Assembly: GCA_947259115.1 (NCBI GenBank)
Contig: CAMYKS010000021.1
Location: 40,550-104,549, forward strand
Source of the DNA: an uncultured Desulfobulbaceae bacterium
Lineage (GTDB): Bacteria; Desulfobacterota; Desulfobulbia; Desulfobulbales; BM004
Reading direction: 5' to 3'
Length of the DNA stretch: 64,000 nucleotides
Shown: one piece after another, positions 25,594 through 36,327 of the stretch
Layout: each line of letters opens with the position of its first letter
Position numbering within the stretch: position 1 is the stretch's first letter
Notes under the pieces: generated by a model
Told to the model about the DNA's origin: nothing
Database searches by the model: none
Seen by the model: the letters and a program-made list of their open reading frames with translations, nothing else
Made by a program: the position numbers and the translations under genes

Positions 25594-26820
25594 ATGCTCC
25601 GGCAGTATAACAAGCGCCTATTCAAAATGAATGAAAATAGTGATAAAAATTATCACATAATCCCCCATCTCCAAAAAAAATTGTTTGCTCACCAGCGAGG
25701 CTGGGTGCGTTTTTGTCTTTCAGCACTTTTTGCAATTTTTATTACGGAAACCTTTCTGATGGTTGTGCTGTTTTATCTGCCTCCCATGCCAAATCTTGCC
25801 GCAGCAATGCTGGACGCACTGCTTCTTGTTGTTATTCTCTTTCTGATATTCTGGCCGCAACTGAAGAAGGAAATGGTACTGCAGAACGCTCGCTCTGCAG
25901 AAGCCCAGGAAACGCTCCGCAAAAGTGAGGAGCGTTACAGGGCCCTGGTAGAATCAACGGAAGATTCAATCTACCTGGTGGACAAGCAGTACTGCTATAT
26001 TTTCATGAATAAAAATCATCTGGCCCGCCTGGGCTTTTCTGCAGAGGAATTCCTCGGACGCCCATACAGTAATTTTCATACGGAAGAAGAAACACGTAAA
26101 TTTGAAGTTGCGGTGGACGAGGTTTTTACAACAGGCAAGTCCATGCAACAGGAGCACTGGAGCGTCAGGGATGGCCGTTATTTCCTGCGAACATTGAGTC
26201 CTGCCCGGAAAGACGATGGGACAGTCTCAGCGGTATCTGTAATTTCCAAGCAGATAACCGAGCGCAAGGTAATGGAGGAGGAGCTGCGTAAGCTTTCCCT
26301 CACAGATGAGTTAACCGGACTCTACAACCGCCGCGGTTTCATGACCCTTGCTGCCCAACAGCTGAAAATTGCAAACCGGTTGAAACGCGAACTGCTTCTT
26401 ATTTCATTTGATCTGGATGACCTGAAGGCAATCAACGATACCATGGGCCATCATGAGGGTGACCAGGCCCTTGTAGATGCAGCAACAATTCTCTTAGAAA
26501 CTTTCCGCTCCTCTGATATTATCGCCCGTATAGGTGGGGACGAATTTGTGGTTCTGCAGATAAAAAATTCTGAAAATTCCCTGTTAATCAGCACCGACCG
26601 CTTACAGGAAACTTTTGTAAAACATAATTTAAAATCTCAAAAACCCTACAAACTTTCCCTTAGCCTGGGGATTGTGGTTTACAACCCTGAACAACCCATA
26701 TCCCTGGAGCAACTCCTTGCTGATGCCGACACAAAGATGTATGAACAGAAGAAATCAAAACATGCAAAAATAATAGGGACACAAAACATGCTCAAGCCTA
26801 ACCTGCACAATGAGTCTTGA
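25594..26820 (+). CDS. PAS-GGDEF diguanylate cyclase, membrane-anchored
   Basis: Makes c-di-GMP from GTP. Two membrane helices (about residues 45-95) are followed by a PAS domain (SEERYRALVESTEDSIYLVDK to SVISKQITERK) and a GGDEF domain. The catalytic motif is intact (IGGDEFVVL), and RSSD five residues upstream is an inhibitory I-site, so product feedback is likely. No EAL domain. The track starts at a TTG (25579); the ATGs at 25594 and 25627 are alternatives, and none has a strong ribosome site, so the exact start is uncertain. The PilZ protein at 15931 could be one reader of its product. Confidence 0.9.
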   Translation: MLRQYNKRLFKMNENSDKNYHIIPHLQKKLFAHQRGWVRFCLSALFAIFITETFLMVVLFYLPPMPNLAAAMLDALLLVVILFLIFWPQLKKEMVLQNARSAEAQETLRKSEERYRALVESTEDSIYLVDKQYCYIFMNKNHLARLGFSAEEFLGRPYSNFHTEEETRKFEVAVDEVFTTGKSMQQEHWSVRDGRYFLRTLSPARKDDGTVSAVSVISKQITERKVMEEELRKLSLTDELTGLYNRRGFMTLAAQQLKIANRLKRELLLISFDLDDLKAINDTMGHHEGDQALVDAATILLETFRSSDIIARIGGDEFVVLQIKNSENSLLISTDRLQETFVKHNLKSQKPYKLSLSLGIVVYNPEQPISLEQLLADADTKMYEQKKSKHAKIIGTQNMLKPNLHNES

Positions 26821-26928
26821 AGAATTATTATAAGCCTATGACTATTTTCTGTTTATCATAAATGATTTCCTGTATATGATACTTTTTAAAATGTTGCTGA
26901 CAAGCTCCCCTAAAAATGGAGGTGAATC

Positions 26929-27855
26929 ATGGCCATACTTGCACGTCTGACTATAGCGCTCTTTGTCTTATTTGCTTTCAGTTCTGACCCTGTTGTTATT
27001 GCCGGAGAAGCAGGCAAATACGGCCAATGGCAGACTGCCGATGATCGGTTGGACAAAATGATTAAAGACCTTGAGCAGATCATCGAAGAAGGCAGTAATT
27101 CCAGGGCGGCCCACCCTGAGTTTCTTAAAGATCTGCAAGAGACCATTGACCAGTACAGAACCCCGAGAAAAATCGTTTTTTTCTCGGATGATTTTGCCGA
27201 TAACGACTTTAGCAATAACCCACCCTGGTCCGTGAGCAGCGGCGAATATATTGTTGACCGTTATGGCAGCCTTTATTCCTCCATTGCCATCCGCAGGCCT
27301 GCCCTCCAGGAAAAGACGGCGAGTAATACAGATGACGACACAGGTATGCGCATCCTGTTCGGTGTGCTGAATGAACTTGCCAAAGGAGACCAAGGACAGG
27401 CACCGGGCAGCGATGAAGTGCCGGAACAGGCGGTAATTTACAGCAAAGCGGCTATTCCCAATAATTTCACCATGCAATTTTCCTTCAGGTCTGCAGCCAA
27501 TTGGGGTTCGACCAGTATCGGTTTATTCCAGGCAGACGATCCCAAATCCGGCTATCATCTTGTCTACCAGGCATCACCAGTTGACAACCGCCCCATGCAA
27601 CTTGTTAAATACCGCTACGGCAAACCCTATGTTGTTGAAGAAGTGCTACAGGATTCGCCCAACCTTGACGATGGAATCGACCATAACCTCCTGTTCAATC
27701 GTGCTCAAAACGGAGACATGGTAATTATGGTTGATGGCAATGAGATATTACGGACCAGCGACCTGACATACAAGGATGATTTTAACGGTATTGTTATCAT
27801 GAATAACGGCGGCAGTTACAGTTATGATAACATTGAACTTTTCATAGAACAATAA
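26929..27855 (+). CDS. Exported protein with a probable concanavalin-like beta-sandwich
   Basis: A 308-residue exported protein, ATG after GGAGGTGAATC. A signal peptide (LARLTIALFVLFAFSSDPVVIAG) is followed by a helical segment (DRLDKMIKDLEQIIEEG) and then a beta-rich region: VFFSDDFADNDFSNNPPWSVSSGEY, later FTMQFSFRSAANWGSTSIGLF, and the end DDFNGIVIMNNGGSYSYDNIEL. This layout is typical of laminin-G/concanavalin-like domains that describe or bind extracellular material. No catalytic residues can be assigned. Function unknown. Confidence 0.72.
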   Translation: MAILARLTIALFVLFAFSSDPVVIAGEAGKYGQWQTADDRLDKMIKDLEQIIEEGSNSRAAHPEFLKDLQETIDQYRTPRKIVFFSDDFADNDFSNNPPWSVSSGEYIVDRYGSLYSSIAIRRPALQEKTASNTDDDTGMRILFGVLNELAKGDQGQAPGSDEVPEQAVIYSKAAIPNNFTMQFSFRSAANWGSTSIGLFQADDPKSGYHLVYQASPVDNRPMQLVKYRYGKPYVVEEVLQDSPNLDDGIDHNLLFNRAQNGDMVIMVDGNEILRTSDLTYKDDFNGIVIMNNGGSYSYDNIELFIEQ

Positions 27856-27902
27856 CGTCATGCTGCAACGATAAAAAATCTAAGTCTTACAGAGAGAAAA
27901 AC

Positions 27903-29378
27903 ATGAGTGAACAACTGCGTTTTGTTATTGGAGCGGATAACAACATTCCGGTTGAACAACTGGCCAAAATGAGCAACCGCCACGGTCTTATTGCCGGTGC
28001 TACCGGCACAGGCAAAACCATCACTCTGCAGATACTGGCGGAGAGTTTTTCCCGGCTTGGAGTGCCTGTTTTTGCCGCAGATATCAAAGGCGACCTTTCC
28101 GGTATTGCCGCTGCCGGCAAACCCCATGCAAAGATTGATGAGAGGCTCCAGAAAATCCCGCTTGCAGAGTATGTCCAACGCCCCTACCCTACGGTTTTCT
28201 GGGACATTTTCGGTCAAAAGGGACACCCTATCCGGGCGACCATTTCTGAAATGGGACCGCTCCTGCTCTCAAACCTCCTCGGCTTGAATGATACCCAGTC
28301 AGGCCTTATGTACAGTTGTTTCAAGATTGCCGATGATGACGGACTGCTGCTGCTTGACCTGAAAGATTTGCGGGCCTTGCTGGCATGGATGGGTGATCAC
28401 GCCAAGGAGCTGCGCTCTGAATACGGCAATATTTCAGGAGCAAGCATCGGGGCCATTCAACGGAAACTTTTGATCCTGGAGGAGCAGGGTGCGGAACATT
28501 TTTTCAGCGAACCCGCTGTGCAACTCTCCGACCTCATGCAGACTGATTTTTCCGGCAACGGCGTTATCAGCATTATGGATGTTTCCACCCTGGTTTCAGA
28601 GTCACCCCGGGTCTATGCAACGTTCCTTTTATGGCTGCTCTCAGAACTCTTTGAACAGCTTCCCGAGGTTGGCGATCCCGAAAAACCCAAAATGGTATTT
28701 TTCTTTGACGAAGCACACATTCTCTTTGACCAGGCGCCAAAGCCTCTCATTCAAAAAATAGAACATGTTGTACGTCTCATCCGTTCAAAAGGGGTGGGTA
28801 TTTACTTTATTACGCAAAGCCCGTTGGATATACCGGAAGAGGTTCTGGGCCAGCTGGGGCTCAAGATTCAACATGCCTTACGGGCTTTCACCCCCAATGA
28901 CAGGAAGGTCATAAAGAGTGTCGCACGTTCATTCCGCACCAATGAGAAAATTGATGCTGAAACAGTTCTTACCGATCTCGGCATTGGTGAGGCCCTGGTC
29001 TCGACTCTTGATGCCAAAGGGAGGCCCCGGCCTGTGCAAAGGACCCTCATACGCCCACCTGAATCGCGTATCGGACCTTTGACAGACGATGAACGCAAAG
29101 AACGTCTTAACAGATCACCCCTGAAAGGCCGATATGATGGAGTTGTTGACCGTGAATCAGCCTACGAAATGCTCAAGAAACGGGCCGAAGAGCTGCAGGT
29201 GCTGCAGGATGAGGAAACGCAACAGCAGGCAGCTGCAAAAGCAAAACCCGCCAAAGGCAGAAAAAGACAAAGCATAGGTGAAGCATTTATCAAAAGTGCG
29301 GCACGGTCCATAGGCAGTTCAGTCGGGCGCCAGATAATTCGCGGAGTTCTTGGCTCTATTTTCGGTGGCAAACGTTAG
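27903..29378 (+). CDS. HerA/DUF853-type ATPase (YjgR-like)
   Basis: A 491-residue cytoplasmic ATPase of the HerA-FtsK superfamily. Walker A is GATGTGKT, Walker B is KMVFFFDEAH, and the ITQSPLDIPEEVLGQLG segment matches sensor and finger motifs of the DUF853/YjgR family. The LKIQHALRAFTP and KGRPRPVQRTLIRPP blocks are also family landmarks. The last 60 residues are a basic, alanine-rich tail. Its cellular role is poorly known even in E. coli. The start follows ACAGAGAGAAAAAC. Confidence 0.88.
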   Translation: MSEQLRFVIGADNNIPVEQLAKMSNRHGLIAGATGTGKTITLQILAESFSRLGVPVFAADIKGDLSGIAAAGKPHAKIDERLQKIPLAEYVQRPYPTVFWDIFGQKGHPIRATISEMGPLLLSNLLGLNDTQSGLMYSCFKIADDDGLLLLDLKDLRALLAWMGDHAKELRSEYGNISGASIGAIQRKLLILEEQGAEHFFSEPAVQLSDLMQTDFSGNGVISIMDVSTLVSESPRVYATFLLWLLSELFEQLPEVGDPEKPKMVFFFDEAHILFDQAPKPLIQKIEHVVRLIRSKGVGIYFITQSPLDIPEEVLGQLGLKIQHALRAFTPNDRKVIKSVARSFRTNEKIDAETVLTDLGIGEALVSTLDAKGRPRPVQRTLIRPPESRIGPLTDDERKERLNRSPLKGRYDGVVDRESAYEMLKKRAEELQVLQDEETQQQAAAKAKPAKGRKRQSIGEAFIKSAARSIGSSVGRQIIRGVLGSIFGGKR

Positions 29379-29509
29379 GTGAAGTGTGACACATAAATGA
29401 CGGAACGAGATTGATGATGAAAGAATAAAGATCTGTCAGGTCCACTAACTTTCGTCTGTTGCTAAAAAATCGCCTGCCCGCTTCAAACTCGAATATAAGG
29501 ATGTCCTCA

Positions 29510-29911
29510 ATGTTAAATACTGGAAACCTTTTTTTCTTTCTCACCCTGTTGCTGGCTGGATTGCTTATGACAGCCTGTTCAAACAGCCCCCAATCTGCTC
29601 AGAAAAAAATTGACAAAATAGCACAGGACATGAAGGCAGAGTTACCCAAAATACTGGATCGCGACACAAAACTTGTCAAAGTATACACAGCTGAATTGGA
29701 ACTTGTTTCCGAATATGAACTGGTGAATTACGATCCGACCGGGACAGAAAATCAAAAAATTAAGAATAAAGTTGAACTATATCTGAAAATGCAGGTTTGC
29801 CCGGAGATCAAGGAAGAACTGCTGGGCATGGGCATATCATCAAGATACATATACAAGGGAAATGATGGCCAAGTCCTGGTGAATCGGCTGATCTCCCCAG
29901 GCGATTGTTGA
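29510..29911 (+). CDS. Hypothetical lipoprotein
   Basis: A 133-residue putative lipoprotein: LFFFLTLLLAGLLMTACSNS has a clean lipobox (LMTAC). The ATG at 29510 has AAGG nine bases upstream; an alternative ATG lies at 29501, and the longer track ORF is unlikely. The mature part starts with a charged helix (AQKKIDKIAQDMKAELPKILDRDTKLV), then mixed strands, and contains two cysteines (QVCPEIKE and the final C). I recognise no family. Confidence 0.7.
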   Translation: MLNTGNLFFFLTLLLAGLLMTACSNSPQSAQKKIDKIAQDMKAELPKILDRDTKLVKVYTAELELVSEYELVNYDPTGTENQKIKNKVELYLKMQVCPEIKEELLGMGISSRYIYKGNDGQVLVNRLISPGDC

Positions 29912-29928
29912 TCAAAAACAGATTTTAT

Positions 29929-30369
29929 CTACTGTGGTGCTTTACTGCTGCACGAAAATTTTTCGCTAAGTGCCATAGTTGTTAACACTTCCTGGGGCTG
30001 ATGCAGTAATTCAGGGTGCTTTTCCAAAAAATCCACCACAATTCTAGCTAAAGGTTTCCAGTTTACCCCCTGAGGAAGGCAATGTGGAGGTGTTTTAAAG
30101 TTATCCAGCATAACAGTATTATAGTACATTCCCGTATAGCCGCCGAAATATCCTACGCAGTACATTAAATTATTTGTTTCACTTCTATCTAAAACGGCCC
30201 CCTGGCCCCCTATTTTGAATACGCTTTTGCATCTTCCCAAAAGGGAATGCCCATCTTTAATCTCTCCGGCTAATGCAGGAGAGGAAGTTGCAATTACTAC
30301 TGCCAATAGCAAAAAAATTAAAATTTTGTAAGGGTTTGCACAGAAGAGAGAAAAAACTTTCATGGACAT
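29929..30369 (-). CDS. Exported Rap1a/Tai-like protein
   Basis: A 146-residue exported protein. The ATG at 30369 follows AGGAGGCATTCCC and gives a clean signal peptide (ILIFLLLAVVIATSSPALA). The mature part has the Rap1a/Tai pattern: GHSLLGRCKSVF, then CVGYFGGYTG, then CLPQGVNWKPLARIVVDFLEKHPELLHQP, then FSCS near the end. Members of this family include immunity proteins against type VI secretion effectors, but many others have no known role, and no effector gene is seen beside it. A degraded relative lies directly upstream. It is convergent with the lipoprotein gene. Confidence 0.7.
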   Translation of the reverse strand: MSMKVFSLFCANPYKILIFLLLAVVIATSSPALAGEIKDGHSLLGRCKSVFKIGGQGAVLDRSETNNLMYCVGYFGGYTGMYYNTVMLDNFKTPPHCLPQGVNWKPLARIVVDFLEKHPELLHQPQEVLTTMALSEKFSCSSKAPQ

Positions 30370-30425
30370 GGGAATGCCTCCTGCAGGGAAAGGCTGACTG
30401 CCTGGTTTATAGGCAGTTTTTGCTT

Positions 30426-30638
30426 TCAAGCATTTTTATTTTGATATTGTTTAACAGTTTCAAAAGACTGCGTATATGTCAAGTGTCCCTTGGAAATTGA
30501 CAGACAAATAGTTTTGCTCTGTAAATTGTTCTCAATGTCCAACAGTTCACACTGGTCTACAAAACCGGTGATGTATGCCGGACAGAATGTCGCATAAACA
30601 GAATCTTCCTCTCTGCTGCTCAACGCCGTATGATCACC
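30426..30638 (-). pseudogene. Remnant of a second Rap1a/Tai-like gene
   Basis: The 65-codon frame contains FCPAYITGFVDQCELLD and later ICLSISKGHLTYTQSFETVKQYQ, the central CxxYIxGfxD and C...Q...V..Y blocks of the Rap1a/Tai family. It lacks a signal peptide (a stop lies just upstream) and lacks the C-terminal HPE...FPC part (a stop follows QNKNA). It sits between glnS and the intact Rap1a-like gene, as expected for a decayed tandem copy. Confidence 0.5.
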
Positions 30639-30641
30639 ATA

Positions 30642-32336
30642 TTATGTTTTTTTCTTTATCTTAGCCCATTGATCCCGAAGTGTGACACTCCTGTTGAAAA
30701 CAAGTTTTTCCTGGGTGCAATCATGCCTGTCGGCGCAAAAATACCCCAACCGTTCAAACTGGCATATGCCTTCCGGTTCAACATCTGCCAGGCTGGGCTC
30801 CACCCGGCAATTCCGAAGAACTTCAAGGGACTCAGGATTAATATGGTCAGCAAAATCTTCCCCCAGTTCCACATCGGCAGGATTTTCCTTTGTAAAAAGG
30901 CGGCTGTAAAGCCTCACTTCCGCCGACAATGCATGGCGGGCTGAAACCCAGTGCAGCGTAGCCTTAACCTTGCGGCCGTCAGGAGCGTTTCCGCCGCGGG
31001 TCTCAGGGTCATACGTGCACCTGAGCTCAAGGATTTCTCCTGTTGCATCATCCTTTATGACATCGGTGCATGTGATAAAATATCCATACCGCAGACGCAC
31101 CTCACGGCCTGGCCCAAGACGGAAAAACTTCTTTGGCGGGTCTTCCATGAAGTCATCCTGTTCGATGTAAAGTTCCTTTGAAAATGGTACTTTACGGCTG
31201 CCGGCGTCAGGGTCTTCAGGATTATTGATAGCCTGCAGCTCTTCCACCTGCCCTTCGGGATAATTTTCAAGCACAACCTTGAGCGGTTTTAAGACGGCCA
31301 TAAACCTAAGCGCCCTCTTATTGAGGTCTTCCCGTAAACAATGTTCCAACAACGCCATATCAACGGTGCTGTCTTTCTTTGCCACCCCGATCCTGTCACA
31401 AAAATCGCGGATCGACTCCGGTGTATAACCGCGGCGTCTCAATCCGGAAATGGTGGGCATCCTGGGATCATCCCAGCTCTTCACATATCCACCTGCTACA
31501 AGTCGCACCAGTTTACGCTTGCTCATTATGGTGTAGGTGAGATTCAAGCGGGCAAATTCAATCTGCTGCGGATGGCAATCGAGCTCCAATTCTTCAATAA
31601 ACCAGTCGTAGAGCGGCCGATGATCCGCAAATTCCAGTGTACATACTGAGTGGGTGATCCCCTCAATGGAATCGGACTGACCATGGGCAAAGTCATACAT
31701 CGGGTAAATACACCACGCATTTCCGGTTCTATGGTGCCCGGCATGCAGTATGCGGTACAGTACCGGATCACGCATATTGAGATTGCCGGATGCCATGTCT
31801 ATTTTTGCCCGCAGCACATGGGTACCATCTGGAAACTCGCCGGCTTTCATACGCTCAAAAAGATCAAGGTTTTCTTCAACACCTCGATGGCGATGGGGGC
31901 TTTCCTTGCCGGCCTGGGTCAAGGTGCCCCTGTATTCCCTGATCTCATCTGCGCTTAAGCTGTCTACATAGGCCTTGCCCTTTCTGATCAGGAACAGGGC
32001 AAATTCATAAAATTTTTCAAAATAACCGGAAGCAAAATAGAGCCTGTCCTGCCAGTCAAATCCGAGCCAGCGCACATCCTCCATGATAGAATCAATATAT
32101 TCCTGTTCTTCTTTGGTAGGATTGGTATCGTCAAAGCGCAGATTACAATGGCCGTTGAAGTCCTTGGCCAACCCGAAATTGAGGCAAATGGACTTGGCAT
32201 GCCCGATATGCAGATATCCATTAGGTTCCGGCGGGAAACGGGTCATAACCTTGCCGTTATTTTTATTGGCCTTAATGTCTGCCGCTATAATAGCTGCTAT
32301 AAAATTCGAAACCGGAGTTTTATCTTGTTCTGTCAT
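30642..32336 (-). CDS. glnS: Glutaminyl-tRNA synthetase
   Basis: Charges tRNA-Gln with glutamine. A class I synthetase of 564 residues, full length. The HIGH motif is in [15 protein letters not shown] and the KMSKS-equivalent is IMSKRKL. The [17 protein letters not shown] stretch is a hallmark of GlnRS/GluRS, and the C-terminal half has the two beta-barrels of GlnRS. It is the last gene of the long minus-strand operon, 8 bases after ribD. Direct GlnRS in deltaproteobacteria is thought to have come by transfer from eukaryote-like lineages. Confidence 0.96.
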   Translation of the reverse strand: MTEQDKTPVSNFIAAIIAADIKANKNNGKVMTRFPPEPNGYLHIGHAKSICLNFGLAKDFNGHCNLRFDDTNPTKEEQEYIDSIMEDVRWLGFDWQDRLYFASGYFEKFYEFALFLIRKGKAYVDSLSADEIREYRGTLTQAGKESPHRHRGVEENLDLFERMKAGEFPDGTHVLRAKIDMASGNLNMRDPVLYRILHAGHHRTGNAWCIYPMYDFAHGQSDSIEGITHSVCTLEFADHRPLYDWFIEELELDCHPQQIEFARLNLTYTIMSKRKLVRLVAGGYVKSWDDPRMPTISGLRRRGYTPESIRDFCDRIGVAKKDSTVDMALLEHCLREDLNKRALRFMAVLKPLKVVLENYPEGQVEELQAINNPEDPDAGSRKVPFSKELYIEQDDFMEDPPKKFFRLGPGREVRLRYGYFITCTDVIKDDATGEILELRCTYDPETRGGNAPDGRKVKATLHWVSARHALSAEVRLYSRLFTKENPADVELGEDFADHINPESLEVLRNCRVEPSLADVEPEGICQFERLGYFCADRHDCTQEKLVFNRSVTLRDQWAKIKKKT

Positions 32337-32343
32337 GGTTCTT

Positions 32344-33459
32344 TTATTTACTCATGTTGAAAAACCGGCCTTCAAGAAGAATGTCTTCACCGTAGCGGCG
32401 GGTTTTTATAATTCTGAACTGTCGTAAATCCTTCTTCTTTTTCTTGCCTGTAAAAGTTGCCAAAGGCACTCCCTGCTCTCCTAAAAATTTTGGCGCCACA
32501 AACAACAAAAGCTGATCCACCAGGCCTGCCTCTAAAAATGAGCCATGTACCCTGCTTCCCCCTTCAACAAGAAGACTGGTTACACCGGCCTGTCCAAGTT
32601 CTGTCAATACCGCCTTGAGATCAAGTGCACCCCTGGATGAAACAGGGACTATCTTTATCACGGCATCAGCCGCTTCAAGCGTACTGCGTCTTTTTTTATC
32701 AGCACCGGAAGCGCAGAAAATCCATGTTCCGGCAGGCGAATTCTGCTGCAACATGGCGGCTGATACGGGTAATCGCAGCTCAGCATCAAGAATCACACGG
32801 AGTGGGTCGCGGCCTCGTCCGGCCCCATGCGAACGGGTGGTCAGTGAAGGGTCATCTGCTAAAGCGGTGCCGATCCCGACCAGTATTCCGTCAACCTTAT
32901 TGCGCAGGACATGAACACTCCGCAAGGACTGCTTCCCTGTTATCATGGTTTTTTGTCCGGGAAGTGCTGCTATCCTGCCGTCAATACTCATACCGGCCTT
33001 CATTATAACCCAGGGAAGACCTGTGGTTGAATGCTTGATAAAGGGCAGGTTTATTTCCCTGCACTCCTGCTTCAGAATTCCGGCAGAAACCTTCACTCCC
33101 TGAGATGAAAGGTATGCAGCGCCGCCGCCGGCAACCCTTGGGTTGGGATCAGGCATCCCGATCACGACCCGGGAAATTCCGGCCCCTAAAACCGCCTCCG
33201 TACAGGGAGGAGTGCGGCCTGTATGGTTGCAGGGCTCTAAGGTTACATAGAGGGTCGCATCCTTTGCTTTGCGGCCGGCAGCCTTCAGGGCATGAATTTC
33301 GGCATGGTGGCTGCCGGCTTTTTTATGATATCCCTTCCCCACGATCTTGCCGTTTTTAACGACAAGGGCCCCGACACAAGGGTTCGGTGATGTTCTGCCG
33401 CTGCCCTTTTTAGCCTCCTGCAAGGCCAATCGCATGTAATTGCGGTCACTTTCAACCAC
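32344..33459 (-). CDS. ribD: RibD, bifunctional riboflavin biosynthesis deaminase/reductase
   Basis: Two consecutive steps of riboflavin synthesis. The N-terminal deaminase domain (1-145) has the zinc site HAEIHAL and [11 protein letters not shown]. The C-terminal reductase domain has [19 protein letters not shown] and the family end. At 371 residues it is full length. It overlaps the 3' end of nrdR by 8 bases, so translation is probably coupled. No other rib genes are in the window. Confidence 0.95.
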   Translation of the reverse strand: MVESDRNYMRLALQEAKKGSGRTSPNPCVGALVVKNGKIVGKGYHKKAGSHHAEIHALKAAGRKAKDATLYVTLEPCNHTGRTPPCTEAVLGAGISRVVIGMPDPNPRVAGGGAAYLSSQGVKVSAGILKQECREINLPFIKHSTTGLPWVIMKAGMSIDGRIAALPGQKTMITGKQSLRSVHVLRNKVDGILVGIGTALADDPSLTTRSHGAGRGRDPLRVILDAELRLPVSAAMLQQNSPAGTWIFCASGADKKRRSTLEAADAVIKIVPVSSRGALDLKAVLTELGQAGVTSLLVEGGSRVHGSFLEAGLVDQLLLFVAPKFLGEQGVPLATFTGKKKKKDLRQFRIIKTRRYGEDILLEGRFFNMSK

Positions 33460-33922
33460 TCTGTTCCTTCCTGGTATCCAACAACCCTTTCAGTTCATCC
33501 ATGAACTCATTAATATCCTTAAACTGCCTATATACCGAGGCAAACCTGACATAGGCAACCTCATCAAGCTTTGCCAGCCCCTCCATCATTTTCTCACCTA
33601 CCCACCGCGTTGGAACCTCACGTTCTCCCATATCCTGGAGCTCTCTTTCCAGTGAGTCGACGAATTCGTCTATTTCCTTCATACTCACCGGTCTTTTCTC
33701 ACAGGCTTTTTTCAGTCCCGCCACAACTTTATAGCGGTCATAGGCCTCCCGACGCCCGTCTTTCTTGATGAGCATGGGCATCATGACCTCCAGCCGTTCA
33801 TAGGTGGTAAACCGCTGTCCACATGATTCACAGGAGCGGCGGCGGCGGATAATGGTATTTTCCTTGTTCAGCCTGGAATCAACTACCCTGTTTTCAGGAT
33901 GGCCGCAGTATGGGCATTTCAT
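33452..33922 (-). CDS. nrdR: NrdR, ribonucleotide reductase repressor
   Basis: Zinc-finger and ATP-cone regulator that represses ribonucleotide reductase genes according to ATP/dATP. The N-terminal finger is [15 protein letters not shown] ... CESCGQRF. The ATP-cone follows ([18 protein letters not shown]). The ATG at 33922 gives the standard MKCPYCG start and 156 residues, with GAGGGAAAAACGTC upstream; the track start adds 18 spurious residues. It lies between the dCMP deaminase and ribD genes, a common order in deltaproteobacteria. Confidence 0.95.
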   Translation of the reverse strand: MKCPYCGHPENRVVDSRLNKENTIIRRRRSCESCGQRFTTYERLEVMMPMLIKKDGRREAYDRYKVVAGLKKACEKRPVSMKEIDEFVDSLERELQDMGEREVPTRWVGEKMMEGLAKLDEVAYVRFASVYRQFKDINEFMDELKGLLDTRKEQSG

Positions 33923-34036
33923 GACGTTTTTCCCTCGTTTGTGCTTGATCGGTTTGTCTATAAACCAGAAAGGCAACTCTGACTAATACAAGTCTATTGC
34001 GGCCTAGAAATATCCAGCATAATCTGCTGTAACGGA

Positions 34037-34489
34037 TCAACCAAGTTTTTTCGGGGTAATACCTGCTTCTGCAAGCAGATCAGAGGCAAGAGGATCTGAG
34101 TAGCCTTCCTTGTAGTAGATATCAACTATACCGGCATTTATAAGCATTTTGGTACAGATCGAACAAGGCATGTTGGTGCAGTAGAGAGTCGCCCCCAGTA
34201 TGTTAACACCGTGGATGGCAGCCTGAATAATGGCATTCTGTTCAGCATGCAGGCCACGGCACAACTCATGGCGTTCACCGGAGGGAATACCCATCTGCTC
34301 ACGCAGGCAACCCACGTCCAGGCAATGATTTATTCTGGCTGGAGCCCCGTTGTATCCAGTTGTCATTATACGCTTATCCCTGACGAGAATTGCGCCCACG
34401 TGACGCCGCAGGCAGGTGGAACGCTGGGCTACAAGTTCTGTAATCCCCATGAAGTATTCTTCCCAGGAGGGACGTGTTACTTTTTTCAT
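34037..34489 (-). CDS. dCMP deaminase (ComEB-like)
   Basis: Deaminates dCMP to dUMP for thymidylate supply. The 150-residue protein has the zinc deaminase motif HAEQNAI and PCSIC, and the ComEB-type insert with extra cysteine/histidine ligands ([22 protein letters not shown]). Being next to nrdR and glyA groups it with nucleotide and one-carbon metabolism. Confidence 0.93.
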   Translation of the reverse strand: MKKVTRPSWEEYFMGITELVAQRSTCLRRHVGAILVRDKRIMTTGYNGAPARINHCLDVGCLREQMGIPSGERHELCRGLHAEQNAIIQAAIHGVNILGATLYCTNMPCSICTKMLINAGIVDIYYKEGYSDPLASDLLAEAGITPKKLG

Positions 34490-34571
34490 GATTTAATAAT
34501 AACTTTTTTATTTGCAGTAAGAAGTTAGAGACAAGGGTGTCTACAAAATAACTGAACGTTAAACAAACAGG

Positions 34572-35828
34572 CTATTGCTCTTCGGCGTAGAGGCCAGGAT
34601 AGAGCGGGAATCTTTCACACAGAGCCCTCACCTCGGAACGGATTCTTTTAATTTCCTGCCCATCATTGCGGTTCAATATGGCCAGGTTCATCCATTCTGC
34701 AATCCGTTTCATTTCATTTTCCTTCAGGCCGCGGCTGGTAACTGCAGGTGTGCCGATCCTGATACCGCCCGTAACAAAACGACTTTGTGTATCAAATGGA
34801 ACTGCATTCTTATTAACCGTCAGGCCTGCTGCCTCAAGTATCTCTTCAGCATCCTTACCGGTAATGTCCTTGCTGGTCAGATCCACAAGCAGTAAATGGT
34901 TATCAGAGCCACCTGAAACCAGTTTGTAGCCATGGCCTGTTAACGCGGTCCCGAGAGCCTGTGAATTTTTTACCACCTGCTGCTGGTAGAGGACAAATTC
35001 CTGGGTCATAGCCTCCTTGAAGCTCACTGCCTTGGCGGCAATGACATGCATCAACGGACCGCCCTGAATTCCGGGGAATATTTTGGAATTCAGGCTTTTA
35101 CCATACTCCCCTTTAGCCAGAATCAGTCCCCCCCTGGGGCCCCGCATGGTTTTATGGGTCGTGGTCGTAATATAATCTGCATAGGGTACCGGAGAAGGGT
35201 GAACACCTGCAGCAACCAGGCCGGCGATATGAGCCATGTCCACCATGAAAAGGGCATCAATCTGATCAGCAATTGCCTTGAAGGCTTCAAAATCAATAAG
35301 ACGGGGATAGGCACTGGCACCTGCCACAATCATCTTTGGCCTGTGTTCGTGAGCCACACGCTCCACATCAGCCATGTCAATCTTGCCGGTTTCCCTGTCA
35401 ACCCCATAGGAGATAAAGTTAAAGAGTTGACCTGAAAAGTTGACAGGGCTGCCATGGGTAAGATGTCCGCCATGGGCAAGATCCATTCCCAAAACCTTGT
35501 CGCCTGGATTCAAGGCCGCAAAATAAACAGCCATATTTGCCTGGCTGCCGGAATGTGCCTGGACATTGGCGTACTCAGCCTGAAATAGTTCCCTGGCCCG
35601 TTCAATGGCCAGGATTTCTATGGAATCTGCATAATCACAGCCGCCGTAGTAGCGCTTGCCGGGATATCCTTCTGCATACTTATTGGTAAAAATCGAGCCC
35701 TGGGCCTCAAGAACTGCTTCACTTACAATATTTTCCGAAGCAATGAGTTCGAGATAATAGCGCTGGCGCTCCAGTTCGTTCTTTACAGCGCTGAAGACTT
35801 CGGGATCTTGATTTTTCAAAGTTGACAT
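34572..35828 (-). CDS. glyA: Serine hydroxymethyltransferase
   Basis: PLP enzyme that converts serine and tetrahydrofolate to glycine and methylene-tetrahydrofolate. The 418-residue length is standard. The PLP lysine is in [21 protein letters not shown] at the start and [17 protein letters not shown] are family signatures. It is in the operon between rpiB and the dCMP deaminase gene. Confidence 0.97.
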   Translation of the reverse strand: MSTLKNQDPEVFSAVKNELERQRYYLELIASENIVSEAVLEAQGSIFTNKYAEGYPGKRYYGGCDYADSIEILAIERARELFQAEYANVQAHSGSQANMAVYFAALNPGDKVLGMDLAHGGHLTHGSPVNFSGQLFNFISYGVDRETGKIDMADVERVAHEHRPKMIVAGASAYPRLIDFEAFKAIADQIDALFMVDMAHIAGLVAAGVHPSPVPYADYITTTTHKTMRGPRGGLILAKGEYGKSLNSKIFPGIQGGPLMHVIAAKAVSFKEAMTQEFVLYQQQVVKNSQALGTALTGHGYKLVSGGSDNHLLLVDLTSKDITGKDAEEILEAAGLTVNKNAVPFDTQSRFVTGGIRIGTPAVTSRGLKENEMKRIAEWMNLAILNRNDGQEIKRIRSEVRALCERFPLYPGLYAEEQ

Positions 35829-35877
35829 TGTTGCCTTGGGCTCAGGTACGGTAAAATTGAAATGGTTTCAGGAATTT

Positions 35878-36300
35878 TTAAAACATATCAATCCGGCGTT
35901 GATGCCTGCCGCCGGCAAAATCAGAGGTCATCCAGGTTCTGACAATTTCCATTGCCAGGCCGGGACCGATTACCCTCGCCCCGAGACAGAGGATATTAGC
36001 ATCGTTGTGTTCCCGGCTCATTTTGGCGGAAAACATTTCATGGCAGAGTGCCGCCCTGATCCCGGGTATACGGTTTGCAGCCATGGACATGCCGATGCCG
36101 GTCCCGCAGATCAGGATTCCACACCGGCATTCACCTTGCTGTACCAGTGAACTCACCGACTTGGCAAAATCGGGATAATCTACGGAATCAGTTGAACTGC
36201 AACCCTGGTCATCAATCTCATGACCCAGTTCAGCCAGTACTGACAACACGGTATTTTTCAGATCAATGCCGCCATGATCACAACCAATCGCTACCTTCAC
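35878..36300 (-). CDS. rpiB: Ribose-5-phosphate isomerase B
   Basis: Interconverts ribose 5-phosphate and ribulose 5-phosphate. The 140-residue protein has IGCDHGGIDLK at the start and the active-site loop ICGTGIGMSMAANR, with the catalytic cysteine. The later REHNDANILCLGARVIG is also conserved. It lies between fabF and glyA in the operon. Confidence 0.95.
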   Translation of the reverse strand: MKVAIGCDHGGIDLKNTVLSVLAELGHEIDDQGCSSTDSVDYPDFAKSVSSLVQQGECRCGILICGTGIGMSMAANRIPGIRAALCHEMFSAKMSREHNDANILCLGARVIGPGLAMEIVRTWMTSDFAGGRHQRRIDMF

Positions 36301-36327
36301 GGTTTCCTCGCAAAAATTATAGAAGTT

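Noticed and set aside
30397-30422. Hairpin ACTGCCT...AGGCAGT followed by T5 on the plus strand
   Set aside because: It looks like a terminator, but no plus-strand gene ends nearby; it lies in the leader of a minus-strand gene, so it was not called.
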